A stretch of DNA of 64,000 nucleotides from Elmis aenea (lineage: Eukaryota > Arthropoda > Insecta > Coleoptera > Elmidae). Each line of letters begins with the position of its first letter. Positions within the stretch are counted from its first letter, which is position 1. The notes under the pieces were generated by a model. The model did no database searches. It worked only from the letters and a program-made list of their open reading frames with translations, and was not told the DNA's origin. Of this stretch, positions 10,916 through 21,985 are shown in pieces. The stretch lies in the NCBI GenBank assembly GCA_947652605.1, contig OX393581.1, positions 33,164,788-33,228,787 on the forward strand, written 5' to 3'. Both the position numbers and the translations under genes were made by a program.

Positions 10916-11180
10916 TACTTGCTGATTGACCCGGCGTTGCACGGGTGATTACAATTCTCTTGTATCAATCACAGACTACTCGCGCTCGGCGGACGTTCCC
11001 AGATTATCAATCACAGACTACTTGTGCTGCGCGCTCGCGCTCGGCGGACGTTCCCGGGCGTTTCCAGCCGTTCTTTATACGTCGCGACGTTTAATCCGTT
11101 GGGTCCTAAAAAGTAACTGTGCAAAATTTTGTCCCGATCGGTCAACGGACCTAGGATTCTATAGCGAACAAAAACAAGCT
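10916..11180 (-). mobile_element. Possible Helitron 3' end with internal duplication
   Basis: On the minus strand the GC-rich hairpin ACCCGTGCAACGCCGGGT (10946-10929) is followed by CAATCAGCAAG, resembling Helitron 3' ends, which carry a short hairpin just before CTRR (here CAAG, imperfect). The adjacent DNA is unusually GC-rich for this window and holds two copies of TCAATCACAGACTACT...GCTCGGCGGACGTTCCC (near 10966 and 11008). No Rep/helicase coding. Could also be another repeat family. Confidence 0.4.
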
Positions 11181-11186
11181 CTTTTA

Positions 11187-12113
11187 TACAGGGTGTCCCA
11201 AATTCGAGTGAATGCATGGGGATCTCGCTTATCTTAAGAGCTACGAGGTCGGTTAAATTAGGGCAAAGTTGCGAAATTAGATGCTCATTAATAATCCAAA
11301 GAGAAATTGGAAATATCTCAAACGGTATCCGAGAAAATTAGGAAAAACTGGAAAATACGATTTTTGAAAATCGTCTATAACTCCTTTGGAGTATGAAATA
11401 TTTTAAATGTGTAAAGACATTGCCCAAGCAACTTTTCAAGCCCAATCGATTAGTGGTCACAAATTTTTTCTAGACTGATTCGTTTTTGTTTTATGACAAC
11501 CAACTTTATTTTTTCTTATGGGCGCAATTTTTGCTATTTACATAATCAAATAGCATTTATTTTTCTGAATCCATTGATGTATCACACATCGTATTTTACT
11601 TTTTCTTTTATTGTCAAATTTCAAAAAATACGTTTTAAACAAAAACCATTATAAATCAGGTTGGTCGGTCATTGTAGTTTATGTTGTTTCCATGACAACC
11701 GATCAACAAACTAAAAGTTTTGAAGGCCTGCTAGTCGTAAAAATGAACTTTAATAACGAAGAAAAACGCGATATGCTGCCCATAAGAAAAAACAAAGTTG
11801 GTTGTCTAAAAACAAAAACGAATCGACCTAGGAAAAATTTGTGCCCACCATCCGATTCGGCTTAAAAAGTTGCTTCGGCAACTTTTTTACACATTTAAAA
11901 TATTTCAAACTCCAAAGGAGTTATAAACGATTTTCAAAAATGGACTTTCCAGTTTTTCCTAATTTTTTCGGATACCGTTTGAGATATTTCCAATTTCTCT
12001 TTAGATTATCAATAAGCATCGAATTTAGCAACTTTGCCCTAATTTAACCGACCTCGTAGCTCTTAAGATAAGCGAGATCCCCATGCATTTACTTGAATTT
12101 GGGACACCCTGTA
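11187..12113. repeat. Long foldback element, 927 bp
   Basis: Starts TACAGGGTGTCCCAAATTCG and ends with its complement at 12113. The arms pair almost throughout (at least 350 bp each), including CATGGGGATCTCGCTTATC and GGTTAAATTAGGGCAAAGTT. Open frames inside lie in the arms and are not genes. A solo copy of one end is at 35530-35626. Its right end touches the next foldback directly. Confidence 0.9.
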
Positions 12114-12748
12114 TACAGGGTGTGTAAAAATTGGCGGAAGCGCTACACGTGGCGATGTTCTTTGTAAAATTCTAAGTCGAAAATCTTAATACGAAAATAT
12201 TGTACCATGCTTGCTGTGTCTGCAAGAGGTCCTCAAAGTTTTGACATTTAGTCCTTTAATAAGCGTTATTATTTAATACTTGCAAAGTTGCAAATGAAAA
12301 AGCTGCAATTTGGAGTAAAAATAAATTTCGAATAGTTTTTATTCCTAGATATTGTGTTCTTCCTTTCAAAAATTGGTGTTGAAAATATGTAAATCACTTA
12401 TTTGAATGAAAATAATACATATGGCAACATTGTCATTAGCTGTCATCTCTGTTTTTCTCGTAATTATTTCTATTTTGTGTTTTACGATACTTAAAAGTTT
12501 GCAGTTATGTTTACGAACTGAAGGCTTTCAGTTCAAACAAAAATTGTAAATACCTAAGTAAAAATTGCTGATAAAAATATGTCCAAACGCAAGTCAATGT
12601 ATGCAATGTTGCCAATTTTTTTTCTTTAAATGGTTCCTGAGGCCATAGGAAGCAAGGTACAACATTTTTGTATCAAGATTTTCGACTTGGAATTTTACGA
12701 AGAACATCGTCACGTGTAGCTCTTCCGCCAATTTTTACACACCCTGTA
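12114..12748. repeat. Foldback element, 635 bp, abutting the previous one
   Basis: Starts TACAGGGTGTGTAAAAATTG and ends with its complement at 12748. Outer arms of about 110 bp pair well (GGCGGAAGCGCTACACGTGG against CCACGTGTAGCTCTTCCGCC-like sequence). The centre pairs poorly. The first base follows the last base of the 11187-12113 element with no spacer. Confidence 0.88.
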
Positions 12749-12772
12749 TAGATAGAAGATAGATGTACACTG

Positions 12773-12823
12773 TACAGGGTGGGAAAATTTCGAAGTTTTA
12801 ATAGGGAATCTCGGTAACTGTAA
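12773..12823 (+). repeat. Head of a third TACAGGGTG element
   Basis: TACAGGGTGGGAAAATTTCG followed by AGGGAATCTCGGTAAC has the same head layout as other foldbacks here. It is interrupted at about 12824 by another palindrome and seems to resume near 13398 (AGAGGTATCAAAAAACGGAC). Confidence 0.6.
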
Positions 12824-13396
12824 AGTCTGTTTTATACTACACTATTTTTTCGTTTAAGAAAATCGTATAAGATTTTCTAGTACGGCGTCAATCAGAAATT
12901 GCAAATCTTGAACCAAAAATTCGTACGAAATTACTGCATGCTCTAAATGCGTCCTATTTTAGCATGGGCGTGTTCTTTGGCATGGGCGCATGCGTATTCT
13001 ACTGCAACTGTATCTGACCACATGTCATTTGTGGGTTAGGTTAACTGAAACAATCAAACGATGTTAAATACTACTTATTACCGTTATATCCCAAAAATTT
13101 TTTTTTTGTAGGAATAAATATGTAGAATGGAACAAGCGTTAAATATACGTTAAATTTGAAAATAATTCGCTTTCTGTTGTGATCAAATTGAACATTTGAC
13201 ATGGTTACTCAAGGTGCCAAAAAAATATGATAAAAGTTACTAAAAAGTAACCAAAATATATTGGAGTTTTCGTACCAAAATATAGTAAAATGTAAAAGGT
13301 TCATATTTTCCATGCTAAATTCTTGAACGAAATTTTTGTATCAAAAATCGTATACGATTTTCTTAAACGAAAAAATTGTGTAGTATAAAACAGTCT
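12824..13396. mobile_element. 573-bp TIR element inserted in a foldback head
   Basis: About 55 bp at each end are inverted copies (AGTCTGTTTTATACTACAC at the left; GTGTAGTATAAAACAGTCT at the right, with the TTTAAGAAAATCGTAT region also paired). The interior is AT-rich without a gene. This end sequence differs from the TACAGGGTG class, so it is a separate MITE family. Confidence 0.75.
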
Positions 13397-13566
13397 TAAG
13401 AGGTATCAAAAAACGGACCGCGCATCCTCGATTTTTTTTTCGAGAAAAAGTTAATGGTGAAAACTAAAATTGGTTATCGTCTTTTGTTTTCGAGTTATCG
13501 CCGATAACTCGATTTTTCGATTTTATTTACTTATTTAAATTCCTTACTTTTTGTCATTCCAAATGC

Positions 13567-14643
13567 ACAGCGTCATTCAAAAAGTTTCAACAAATGGGAA
13601 ACGTTGTTATTATTGATTTCTCAGATAATTTTATTTGTGAAAAAAGTTGGTGCATGGTTCAAAACTAATTTTAAGATGAAAAAAAATCCATAAAAAGCCA
13701 TAGGACACTAGATTTTAACGATTTTTGAAATATTCGGAAGAGTAAAGTGCCCTTATTTTAAGAGATACACATAAAATTTATTAGAAAGAGTTATTTATAA
13801 TCTTAAAATAAGGCTAGATTTAAATTTTAACGGTCAAATTCCAATTTTTATTTTTTAAGAAATTTCAACATTCAAAAAGTCTGCAACAAAAAGAAAAGTT
13901 TTTTATTATCGATTTCTCAGAAAATTTTATTTTTGATAAAAGTTGGTGCAGGGTGTAAAGCCAATTTTAAGATGAAAAAAATTTAATAAAATGTCATATG
14001 ACACAAGATTTTAGCGATTTTTGAAATATTCGCCTGAGTAAAGTGCTTAAAATTTCTTAAAAACTAAAAATTGGAATTCGATCGTCAAAATTTAAATCTA
14101 GCCTTATTTTAAGATTCTAAATAACTTTTTTCAATAATTTTTTTGTATCTCTTAAAATAAGGGCACTTCACTCCTACGAATATTTCAAAAATCGCTAAAA
14201 TCTAGTGTCCTATGACATTTTATTAAACTTTTTTTATCTTAAAACTGGTTTTAGACCATGCACCAAATTTTATCAAAAATAAAATTTTCTGAGAAATCAA
14301 TAATAAAAAACTTTTCCATTTGTTGCAGACTTTTTGAATGTTAAAATTTCTTAAAAACTAAAAATTGCAATTCGACCGTCAAAATTTAAATCTAACCTTA
14401 TTTTTAGATTCTAAATAACTTTTTTCAATAAAATTTGTTTGTATCTCTTAAAATAAGGGCACTTTACTCTTCCGAATATTTCAAAAATCGTTAAAATCTA
14501 GTGTCCTATGACTTTTTATCGAAATTTTTTTCTCTTAAAATTAGTTTTAAGCCATGCACCAACTTTTATTAAAAATAAAATGTTCTGAGAAATCGATAAT
14601 AAAAAATTTCCCCATTTGTTGCAAACTTTTTGAATGACGCTGT
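13567..14643. repeat. Self-nested palindrome, unit order A-A-A'-A'
   Basis: Ends are ACAGCGTCATTCAAAAAG and its complement. A unit of roughly 290 bp appears twice direct, then twice inverted: landmarks CATTCAAAAAG near 13574 and 13870, and CTTTTTGAATG near 14330 and 14625. Each unit carries TCTAGTGTCCTATGAC-like and TTTTAAGAGATAC-like stretches. The pattern fits one palindrome inserted in the centre of another of the same family. The right end recurs at 42510-42578. Confidence 0.85.
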
Positions 14644-15105
14644 ATAAGATTTGATGTAGTTATTTTCAATAATATGTAAGTTGCGAAAGTTTTTTAGAAG
14701 AAAATGGTTTGTCAACTTTCCGTTTCGTTTAGCAATGTTATTAATTTCTAACTCATCCCATTTCTTAATCCATTCTACAAAATTTTTCAAAAATGCTAAG
14801 TTTTCATGTTGCAAGTTTGTTATTGGTTCTGCATATTGATCACGAAGACGTTGCCTTTTATATACATTTTTGCAATTTACAATTTTCCACCAATTAGAAA
14901 TTAATTGCATAAATGTGATTGCACCCAAAGCATTAATTTTAAATCATTTTGGAACATTTTCAAAGCAGTAATGTTCTTTTCGTCAAAAGATTTAACACAA
15001 AGTAATACATTTTATCGTTGAATTCCTATGGGACTTAAGACTAGCTTGCTTAAAGCAGGTGCAGTTTTAATAACATTAGAATTTTCTGAATAATAAAGTC
15101 GCCTA
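14640..15105 (-). pseudogene. P-element/THAP9-like transposase fossil
   Basis: The minus strand reads LRRLYYSENSNVIKTAP, then LVLSPIGIQR, a TAA stop (15014-15012), NVLLCVKSFDEKNITALK, a frameshift near 14925, then ITFMQLISNWWKIVN, RLRDQYAEPI and FLKNFVEWIKKWDE. Order and motifs match the RNase H-like and GTP-binding region of P-element-type transposases (family knowledge). N- and C-terminal parts are absent. It ends where the self-nested palindrome begins, so that insertion may have truncated it. Confidence 0.7.
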
Positions 15106-15109
15106 AGGT

Positions 15110-15708
15110 GTGAAATTGTAGCTTCTAAATACCTATCGATTGTTACTATTGAACGATGTTCTCAATGAAAAACACTTAGTAAGTACCTTAGTAGTATGAT
15201 TGTAGATGTTGGAGATACAAAATTTTCTTTAATTATCTCGTTTTAGAGACCAGCAAAGACATAAAAACGTACCGCAAACATGAGCAAATAATGAACGGTC
15301 GGCCTTTATCCCCACCACTTTTCTCGCATTTTGCTGTAAGGAGTCGGTCGCCGCGTCGGCCCGCTAGTATAACGAAGGTCCCGCTGTCCCTAAAATAGCT
15401 AATCTTAAAAAGAGAATTGAATACAATTGATGACTTTTTTAACTGAAATGCAAGAGAGTTGAGAGAAACGGCATATTACTAAGAAAAATAAACTCTTTAA
15501 ATTACTAAAATTTGAAAAAAATTGTTGGAGCCGTTATCGAGATAAATTTCAGAATTTTGAATTTTTTAATAATTTCGTAATTTAAAATTTTTTCAAAGAA
15601 GTTATTAAGGTTATTTATAGACCTAAACATAGACTACAATCCTACATAAACAGAATTTTTATCTATTACGGTTTTCATGTAATTTATAATTAATGTTTCA
15701 ATACCTAC
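15110..15708. other. AT-rich stretch with one GC-rich island
   Basis: No gene seen. Near 15290-15392 the base composition rises (GTCGGTCGCCGCGTCGGCCC) and ends CCCGCTGTCCCTA, possibly an eroded transposon terminus. Confidence 0.4.
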
Positions 15709-16432
15709 ACAGGGTGTTTCATAATTGAATGCTGATCCTTAAGGGTGTTATTCCTTGGATGATTTAAAGAAAAAAAGTTCATATCAATGTAGGTTCGCAA
15801 CCGCCGTATTTTTGAGATACAGGGTGTTTTTTGAATTTTAGTAGGTAGGTACCTACTAACTAGGTATAAAAACACATTTTTTTCAGAAAAAAAATTGTTC
15901 TGTTTCTACCAATGGCGTCCGTACTAACATGTCCTTGAATGTATTTACTTCATTATTAAAAATTAAAACTAAAGTAAAATGTACTCTTTTACTCTTCAAG
16001 AGTACCTAATAGCCTTTTATTTTTTTGCTCGAAAACCGTTCGTCGGACAAAAAAAAGTCAAGAGACCATTTTTACTAAGAGATAAAGCAAAATTATAAAA
16101 ATAACATTTATTTTGAAAAAAAAACAGTGGCATATCATTGTTTTCATTAAAAATATTCAAGGACATGTTAGTACGGACGCCATTGGTAGAAATAGAACAA
16201 TTTTTTTTTCTGAAAAAATGTGTTTTTATGCCTAGTTAGTACCCACTAAAATTCAAAAAAATATCTAAAGCGGTATCAAAGATATATAAAACCGATATTT
16301 TTTTCAACTTTTAACACCCTGTATCTCAAAAATACGGCGGATGCGGACCTACATTGATATGAACTTTTTTTCTTAAAATCATCGAAGGAATAATACCCTT
16401 AAGGATCAGCATTCAATTATGAAATACCCTAT
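15709..16432. repeat. Foldback element family F1, copy 1 (724 bp)
   Basis: Starts ACAGGGTGTTTCATAATTGA and ends with its near-complement (ATGAAATACCCTAT). Both arms carry GCTGATCCTTAAGGGTGTTA and an internal second GATACAGGGTGTT. Flanks ATACCTAC and ATACCTAT are a 7/8 match that could be a target duplication. A second copy lies at 32446-33523. Confidence 0.88.
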
Positions 16433-16543
16433 ATACCTATATTAGTTATTATTTGAAAAATCAAATAAATGCACGCACTTTGTTACATACTTTTAAAGGC
16501 TCTATCTATAACCAATGTCAAAAATTTACAATTTTAATGTCCG

Positions 16544-16575
16544 ACACACACACGCACACACCAACACACACGCAC
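16544..16575. repeat. CA microsatellite
   Basis: Mostly (CA)n with interspersed CG dinucleotides. The short frame through it is not a gene. Confidence 0.9.
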
Positions 16576-16940
16576 GGACCACATCACGAAAATAATCCAA
16601 AAGGGTATATTCGTCGAAAATTTTCGCGATCAGAGTTTTAAATACATTTTTGAGAAAAAAATGTTTAGAATTTAAAAATAATACTAAATATTATCTACTA
16701 AGTAAATATCGATTTTCTCAATTTTTTTTTCTAACTTTTAAAAACACTTTCCTCTTGTAAATATTTCTAGAATCGCTAAAATTTAGTGCCAAATGAATTT
16801 TTATTAAACTTTTTTTCACATTAATATTAGTTTTAGGCCCTATATCAACTTTCTTAAGATGGTAACAAAAGTGGTTTTTGTTGTACAGTAGTACAGTAAT
16901 AATAGGGGTGGGCAATATCGAAATCAAAATTATATCGATA

Positions 16941-17670
16941 TACAGTGTGACCCATTTCAAAGCGGATCACCCCTATAAACGTTTATTTATGATCCGATTG
17001 TCATGATTTTTTTTTAATGATAAAGCATCAAAAACTACTTTGGCATCCTATTTAAAAATTCAGTTTACACTCACAAAGCCTACTATAATTTTTTTTCGAT
17101 GTCAAAATTGGCAAAATTTGTTTAGCGATTTTTTGATCTAAAATCTGACTACCCCACTGGATTCAGGATGCCCTCAAATTTCATGACAAAATATTAATTA
17201 TGTTTTCTTTGTATTTTTGTATCTTTTCTTGTAAATTTTGTTGTTCACCAATCGAACATTCAAAAGTTGCGATTTTAATACTGATACAAATGAATTGTTG
17301 CTTTTTTAAAAGATCTTACGTCAAATAAGTTTTTTCCAATGTCGATATTAATTTAATCACAAATATTGAATTAATAATTAATCCCTTAATAATAAATATT
17401 TTTTCATCAAATTCGGTACAAACCCCATTAAAGGGCATCCGGAATCCAGTGGTGTAGTCAGATTTTAGATCAAAAAATCGCTAAACAAATTTTGCTAATT
17501 TTGACATCGAAAAAAAAATCATAGTAGGCTTTGTGAGTGTAAACTGAATTTTTAAATAGGGTGCCAAAGTACAGTTTTTGATGCTTTATCGTTTAAAAGA
17601 AATTCATAGAAATCGGATCATAAATAAACTTTTTATAGGGGCGATCCGCTTTGAAATGGGTCACACTGTA
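16941..17670. repeat. 730-bp hairpin element
   Basis: TACAGTGTGACCCATTTCAA at the left pairs with its complement ending CACTGTA at 17670. The arms pair far inward, including GTAGGCTTTGTGAGTGTAAA and the ATCCAGTGG region. It lies between sequence containing ATATCGATA on the left and an ATATCGAT array on the right. Confidence 0.9.
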
Positions 17671-17671
17671 C

Positions 17672-17771
17672 ATATATCGAAATATCGATATATCGACATA
17701 TCGATATATCGAAATATCGACATATCGATATATCGAAATATCGACATATCGATATATCGCAATGTCGATAT
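17672..17771. repeat. ATATCGAT-type tandem array
   Basis: About 100 bp of ATATCGA units (ATATCGATATATCGAAATAT-like, alternating with CGACATATCG). A smaller patch is at 17868-17902. Both possible frames are low-complexity ISIYR/DISIYRY proteins and are rejected as genes. Confidence 0.9.
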
Positions 17772-17924
17772 AAAAGGGGCGGGAAGCTAAAAAAGCTAGT
17801 AAAAAACTGAAAAAAGAGACTGGTGACCCAAAAAAAAGCTTTACGCCCTTATTTTTTGTCCATACCACGACATATCGAAAAATATCGATATATCGATATT
17901 TTTTTGACAGATAATCATTTATAA

Positions 17925-18177
17925 TTTGTGCCGCCCGGGGCGATCCCCGAATTTGCATCCCCTCTCAATACACGTCAACGTGGACCGGATTCGTATGGTA
18001 ATAAAAGTGTTTTTTTTTTGTACAGTAGTAGTACACCAAAAGTCCGCCCCTAATAAAGAGCCGTTCGGGGCAGTATTTCTTAATATCAAATTATTATTTT
18101 TTTTATTAAAAAAAATTGATTTAACTAAAATGTGCCGCCCTAGGGCTACTTAGCCTATAATCAAATCCGCCACTGCC
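17925..18177 (-). mobile_element. hAT-type MITE remnant
   Basis: Inside are GTGCCGCCCGGGGCGATCC and TGTGCCGCCCTAGGGC, and the right end is AATCCGCCACTGCCCTG, the complement of a CAGGGCAGTGGCGGATT terminus common among insect hAT MITEs. The left boundary is not clear. Confidence 0.5.
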
Positions 18178-18426
18178 CTGTGTATTATTTATAAAGTTTA
18201 ACTATTCAAAAGGTACTATAAGGGTATTGTTAACGAAACTTTCAAAATATTTTAATTTTACACTGGCTTTACTAAATCGCTAAATACGAATATTTTTTTA
18301 ACGATCTGTTTTCGTCAATATTTTGAAAAAAAAACGTTAATAGTTTAAAAACGATAAATTTTAAGCACAAATAATCGTGACCCTTTTAAAAGAGAACTTA
18401 ATTTTCAATCTAAAAAGTAAAAATTA

Positions 18427-18597
18427 TACAGGGTGTTGTATTTAAAGTAAAAAAGTTACACATCGGTGCGCAGAAACAAAACGGTCGGTAAGGCTGAAAA
18501 TAATTTTAGGTTAAGTAACTCAAGATCTTCAAACAGTGTTGTTTTATTTTGAATAAAAAACAGATACGAAGAAAACACACTAGGTGGGCACCCTGTA
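18427..18597. repeat. Short TACAGGGTG/CACCCTGTA element (171 bp)
   Basis: Begins TACAGGGTGTTGTATTT and ends GGGCACCCTGTA. Only the last 9-10 bases are inverted copies. No gene inside. The 121-codon frame that follows (18549-18914) has no recognisable domain. Confidence 0.5.
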
Positions 18598-19321
18598 TTG
18601 TATACCATACATATTATTTTGTCGGTGATTATGATCTACGGTTAAAAATCCGGAACATTGACGTTACCACCATGTTTAATTTATCCAAAAACAAAATTTT
18701 AAAAATGTATAGGGAAACAGAAAATCTACAGTCAAAATATAGAATTCGGCATTTTGATGTATTAAACGCAGGTAATAAAGTTACCGTTTTAGATTTTCGT
18801 AGACCAAGACCACCTTCATTTTCACCGGTACGTTATCGAGTTATTCACTATTCTGTATATTATGTATTCAAAAAAGAAACTAAGGTCTATGTCATGATGT
18901 TAAAAAGGGCCTAATTTAAATTTTGCGCATAATATGACCAATAATTGTAGTTGCGCCACTGGTAAAATTAAACCAAAAACGCAACGTGTATTTGCTGTTT
19001 GCAGTTTTCTTGCACAATCGCCAACTAATAAGAATTTTTTCAGTCAGCGAAAACCTGAAACATTACGAAAGTGAAATTGTATGAACGATTTTTGATGATT
19101 AAGAATTTGCAAAAAGTCATTGCCATCAGGTTACATTTCCGTTGAATAATACTAATGGCAAACAATGCAATTTTAATAAAAATTTCCATGTTGGCGCATT
19201 TTACGTGAGAAAAAATTGTTCAGCCGGTTAACAGGCTTCAGCGCGATTCGTTTGGCGGCGGCACTACCTGAAACTAGGAACACCTCGAGTAGCGCGCAAA
19301 ATCAAACTTCAAACAGCAGTT

Positions 19322-19548
19322 AGTTGGTCTTCGTCGGTCGAACGTACGGGATATTTTGTGTTATAGTAGCGGTACTTTGACTGGTTTTTAAAGTTTTCAT
19401 CTGTACGCGTTATCTCACAGTGACGTGCATTTACAATTAAAGTGCAGTTCGTCTATTAATTTTTATTATTAAATACTATCAAAAAGAGTGCCCTGGTTTC
19501 TTTCCAGTTGGAATTTACTTCGGATTTCCACAATTTTTCAAATTAAAG
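19322..19548 (+). promoter_or_regulatory. Possible initiator/DPE promoter and noncoding first exon
   Basis: TTAGTT at 19320-19325 resembles the arthropod initiator (A at 19322 as +1), and GGATAT begins exactly at +28, matching a downstream promoter element (RGWYV). The region 19230-19460 is richer in GC than its surroundings. A splice-donor-like AAAG/GTAACA lies at 19548/19549. No coding exon can be assigned downstream. Short motifs like these occur by chance, so this is a weak candidate. Confidence 0.28.
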
Positions 19549-19599
19549 GTAACATTTTTAAAAAATATTTGCCCATGTTTTTAGCCGGTTACATTTTTA

Positions 19600-21880
19600 T
19601 CTATTTTTTATTGGCCCAATTAACCGCTAAAACTGTTGAAACTTGTTTTTTTTATACAGCTTTCAAGTCTCACTAAAAGTTCTCCAATAACTTATTTGAC
19701 TTCAATTACAAAGCAGTTTTAAATTTGGTGATTAAATAATTGTTTGATATTTATATTTTAACGCCTAGACTCAAAATAATCCAAATCAATATTTTCGTTT
19801 GATAAAAAGACCTCTAAGACATACTAATAATCTTTAAAATTATTTTTGTAATTTTACCCAATTCAATTTCATGTGCTTAAAGCTCAAAAAATGTTTGTTT
19901 TTGTTTTATAACTCCATGATTTAAAACAGTCTTTCCATTTAAATTTGATAAATTGGTCAATATCTGCTTCATTTTTAAGATCGCCAGTTAACACATTTTT
20001 AAATGTACAAGAACTCGAGTGTGTTTTTTAAGCACGATTGAATTTTGATGGGCACCAAATTCATATGTAGAATAAAACAAATTTTAACAGAATTGTTAAA
20101 AAAAAAACTTTCTTTCTAGCGTAGGCAGTATAATATGCGCCTTTTTCAAATTTTATAAAATACAGAATACCAAATTAAGATTTGCCTCTGCAGAACCTAC
20201 TTTTATTGAAAATGCAAGTAATTCTTCTCTTGTGTATTAATATGTGTACTGTTACTTTTTAAATAACTATTACCTTTAATGGAAAATGATATAAAACCAA
20301 TAACACGCATTGCCTTGGGCGATATTTGGCGTTATCATTTGCTCGAAGTCAAGTTTTTGCCTTCGCTGTATTTATTATTCGTTAGAAGCCTTGTTTGCAT
20401 AATAAAAATATTAAAGCATTTAGTAAGAACACAAGCTTACGTTACAAGAATTATATTCACAATCTGGCACGTGTTATTTTTCATAATTCTATCTTTTCCG
20501 TTTAATTGAGGCTTACTCATGACAAAGAAAATTTAGACTGAAAGTTAGTCTTTCATTCTTTTTTAACTCGTAACAAATGAAAGCTTGTTTCGTCTAATTT
20601 TTGAAATAAGTTACTGATAGACACTTAAAGTATATCATAAATTGCTTGCACCTTGTTCATATCTTAAATAATAACTAATATACAGGGTCTTAGAGTTTTT
20701 ACGTAATTTAATTGCAGAAAAACAGTAGTAGGTAATAATGGAAATATGTATATCCTTTTTTGTTTTTAAAGAAAATAAATTCTGATAAGATTTATTGTAA
20801 AATTTAAAGTTACGTAATTTTTTAAATTTGTATCAAAGTTTTTTCAAAATTGGCTCCTAATTGATTTTTAAAAGTTTTAATGTGTTATAAAAATTACTTT
20901 ACCGATGCAATTTGTTTGTACTATCGAATTTTAATTAGATACTATTATTTTTTTTAACATTTTTGTTTAATTTGTTAAGGATTCTGTGGTTTTTTCTTTG
21001 TATGTCATAAATACTGGAACGTTATTTTGATAGTTTTTATCTACAAGTAGGTATATGTGATTTTAAATAGCTATTTGCAAATTTATTTATTGTTCGTAGT
21101 TAAAAATAGATCAATTACCGAAGTGGATTTTCTGTTACATTATTATAAATGTTTGACCTTGACAACTTTTTAATTTTTATGACATCTTTCTTTTTTGCTC
21201 TAATACAGCGTGCCATTCCGTGGCGAATTGCTTGGAAGGTCAAATATTTAAAAATAACGATATTATTCGGTTTATACAATAAGTTAAAAGCAATTATTGA
21301 AATCATGCAAATCAGTTATTGTTGGTAGTGATTATGCACGCTATATGGTATTTAGATGAAAAAATGAAAGTTGTTTGCTGTTTTTAGGCCAGTTACAATT
21401 TATCTTTATGTTCACTGGTTTCGGTATCAGTTTTTAAAACGATTACAATAATGGTTATAGTTAACAAATTCGAGTGTTTTTGATGATCATTCAATGATTG
21501 TAAAAAATTGAACGGTTTATACCTACATTTGCAGGTGGTTTAGAATTGTTAGTAATAACTTAAGGTATACACGTCACTACGAACAAATGTTTTATTATTG
21601 GAAAGTATTTATTGCAAGATTTAAATTTTACTTTTAATGCAATTTGTTTAAATAAAATGAAAGTCAGATTTTGTTTAATAGTTGCTAAAAATAAAATGTA
21701 CACGTTTTTAGCAAACTTTAAGACAAATTAAAAAATCATTCGGTTTTAGATTTTAAAGGTTCCACAATGGGAATTTTACACAAAGCAGTTACTTCAGAAA
21801 AGGTTAAAAATATTTGGAATATTATGTATTTTACAAACACTACACAAACATTTCTTTGCACATTTGATTAACTTTGGAAA
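19600..21880. other. AT-rich DNA without recognised genes
   Basis: Only short open frames without domains. One isolated TACAGGGTCTTAGAG near 20682 recalls the foldback heads but has no partner. Confidence 0.6.
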
Positions 21881-21985
21881 TACAGGGCGTCCCAAAAGTT
21901 ACTATTTATTTTGGCGAATTTAAGTGCATTTTAGAAAATATTTATTCTAATTTTGATACCATGGTATTTCCATTATTATTTAAAA
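21881..21985 (+). repeat. TACAGGGCGTCCC element end
   Basis: TACAGGGCGTCCCAAAAGTT then ACTATTTATTTTGGCGAATT is matched in inverted orientation at 34335-34393. It is one end of a dispersed family; the far end here is not resolved. From 22000 to 23064 I see AT-rich DNA without a gene. Confidence 0.6.

Noticed and set aside
15290..15392. GC-rich segment ending CGCTGTCCCTA, considered a pogo/Tigger terminus
   Set aside because: Only a loose resemblance to known ends, no partner end and no clear TA duplication.
17578..17958. Two frames rich in DISIYRY repeats
   Set aside because: Low-complexity translation of the ATATCGAT tandem array.
18549..18914. 121-residue frame after a short TACAGGGTG element
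   Set aside because: Partly inside the element, no recognisable domain or codon signature; kept as unexplained.
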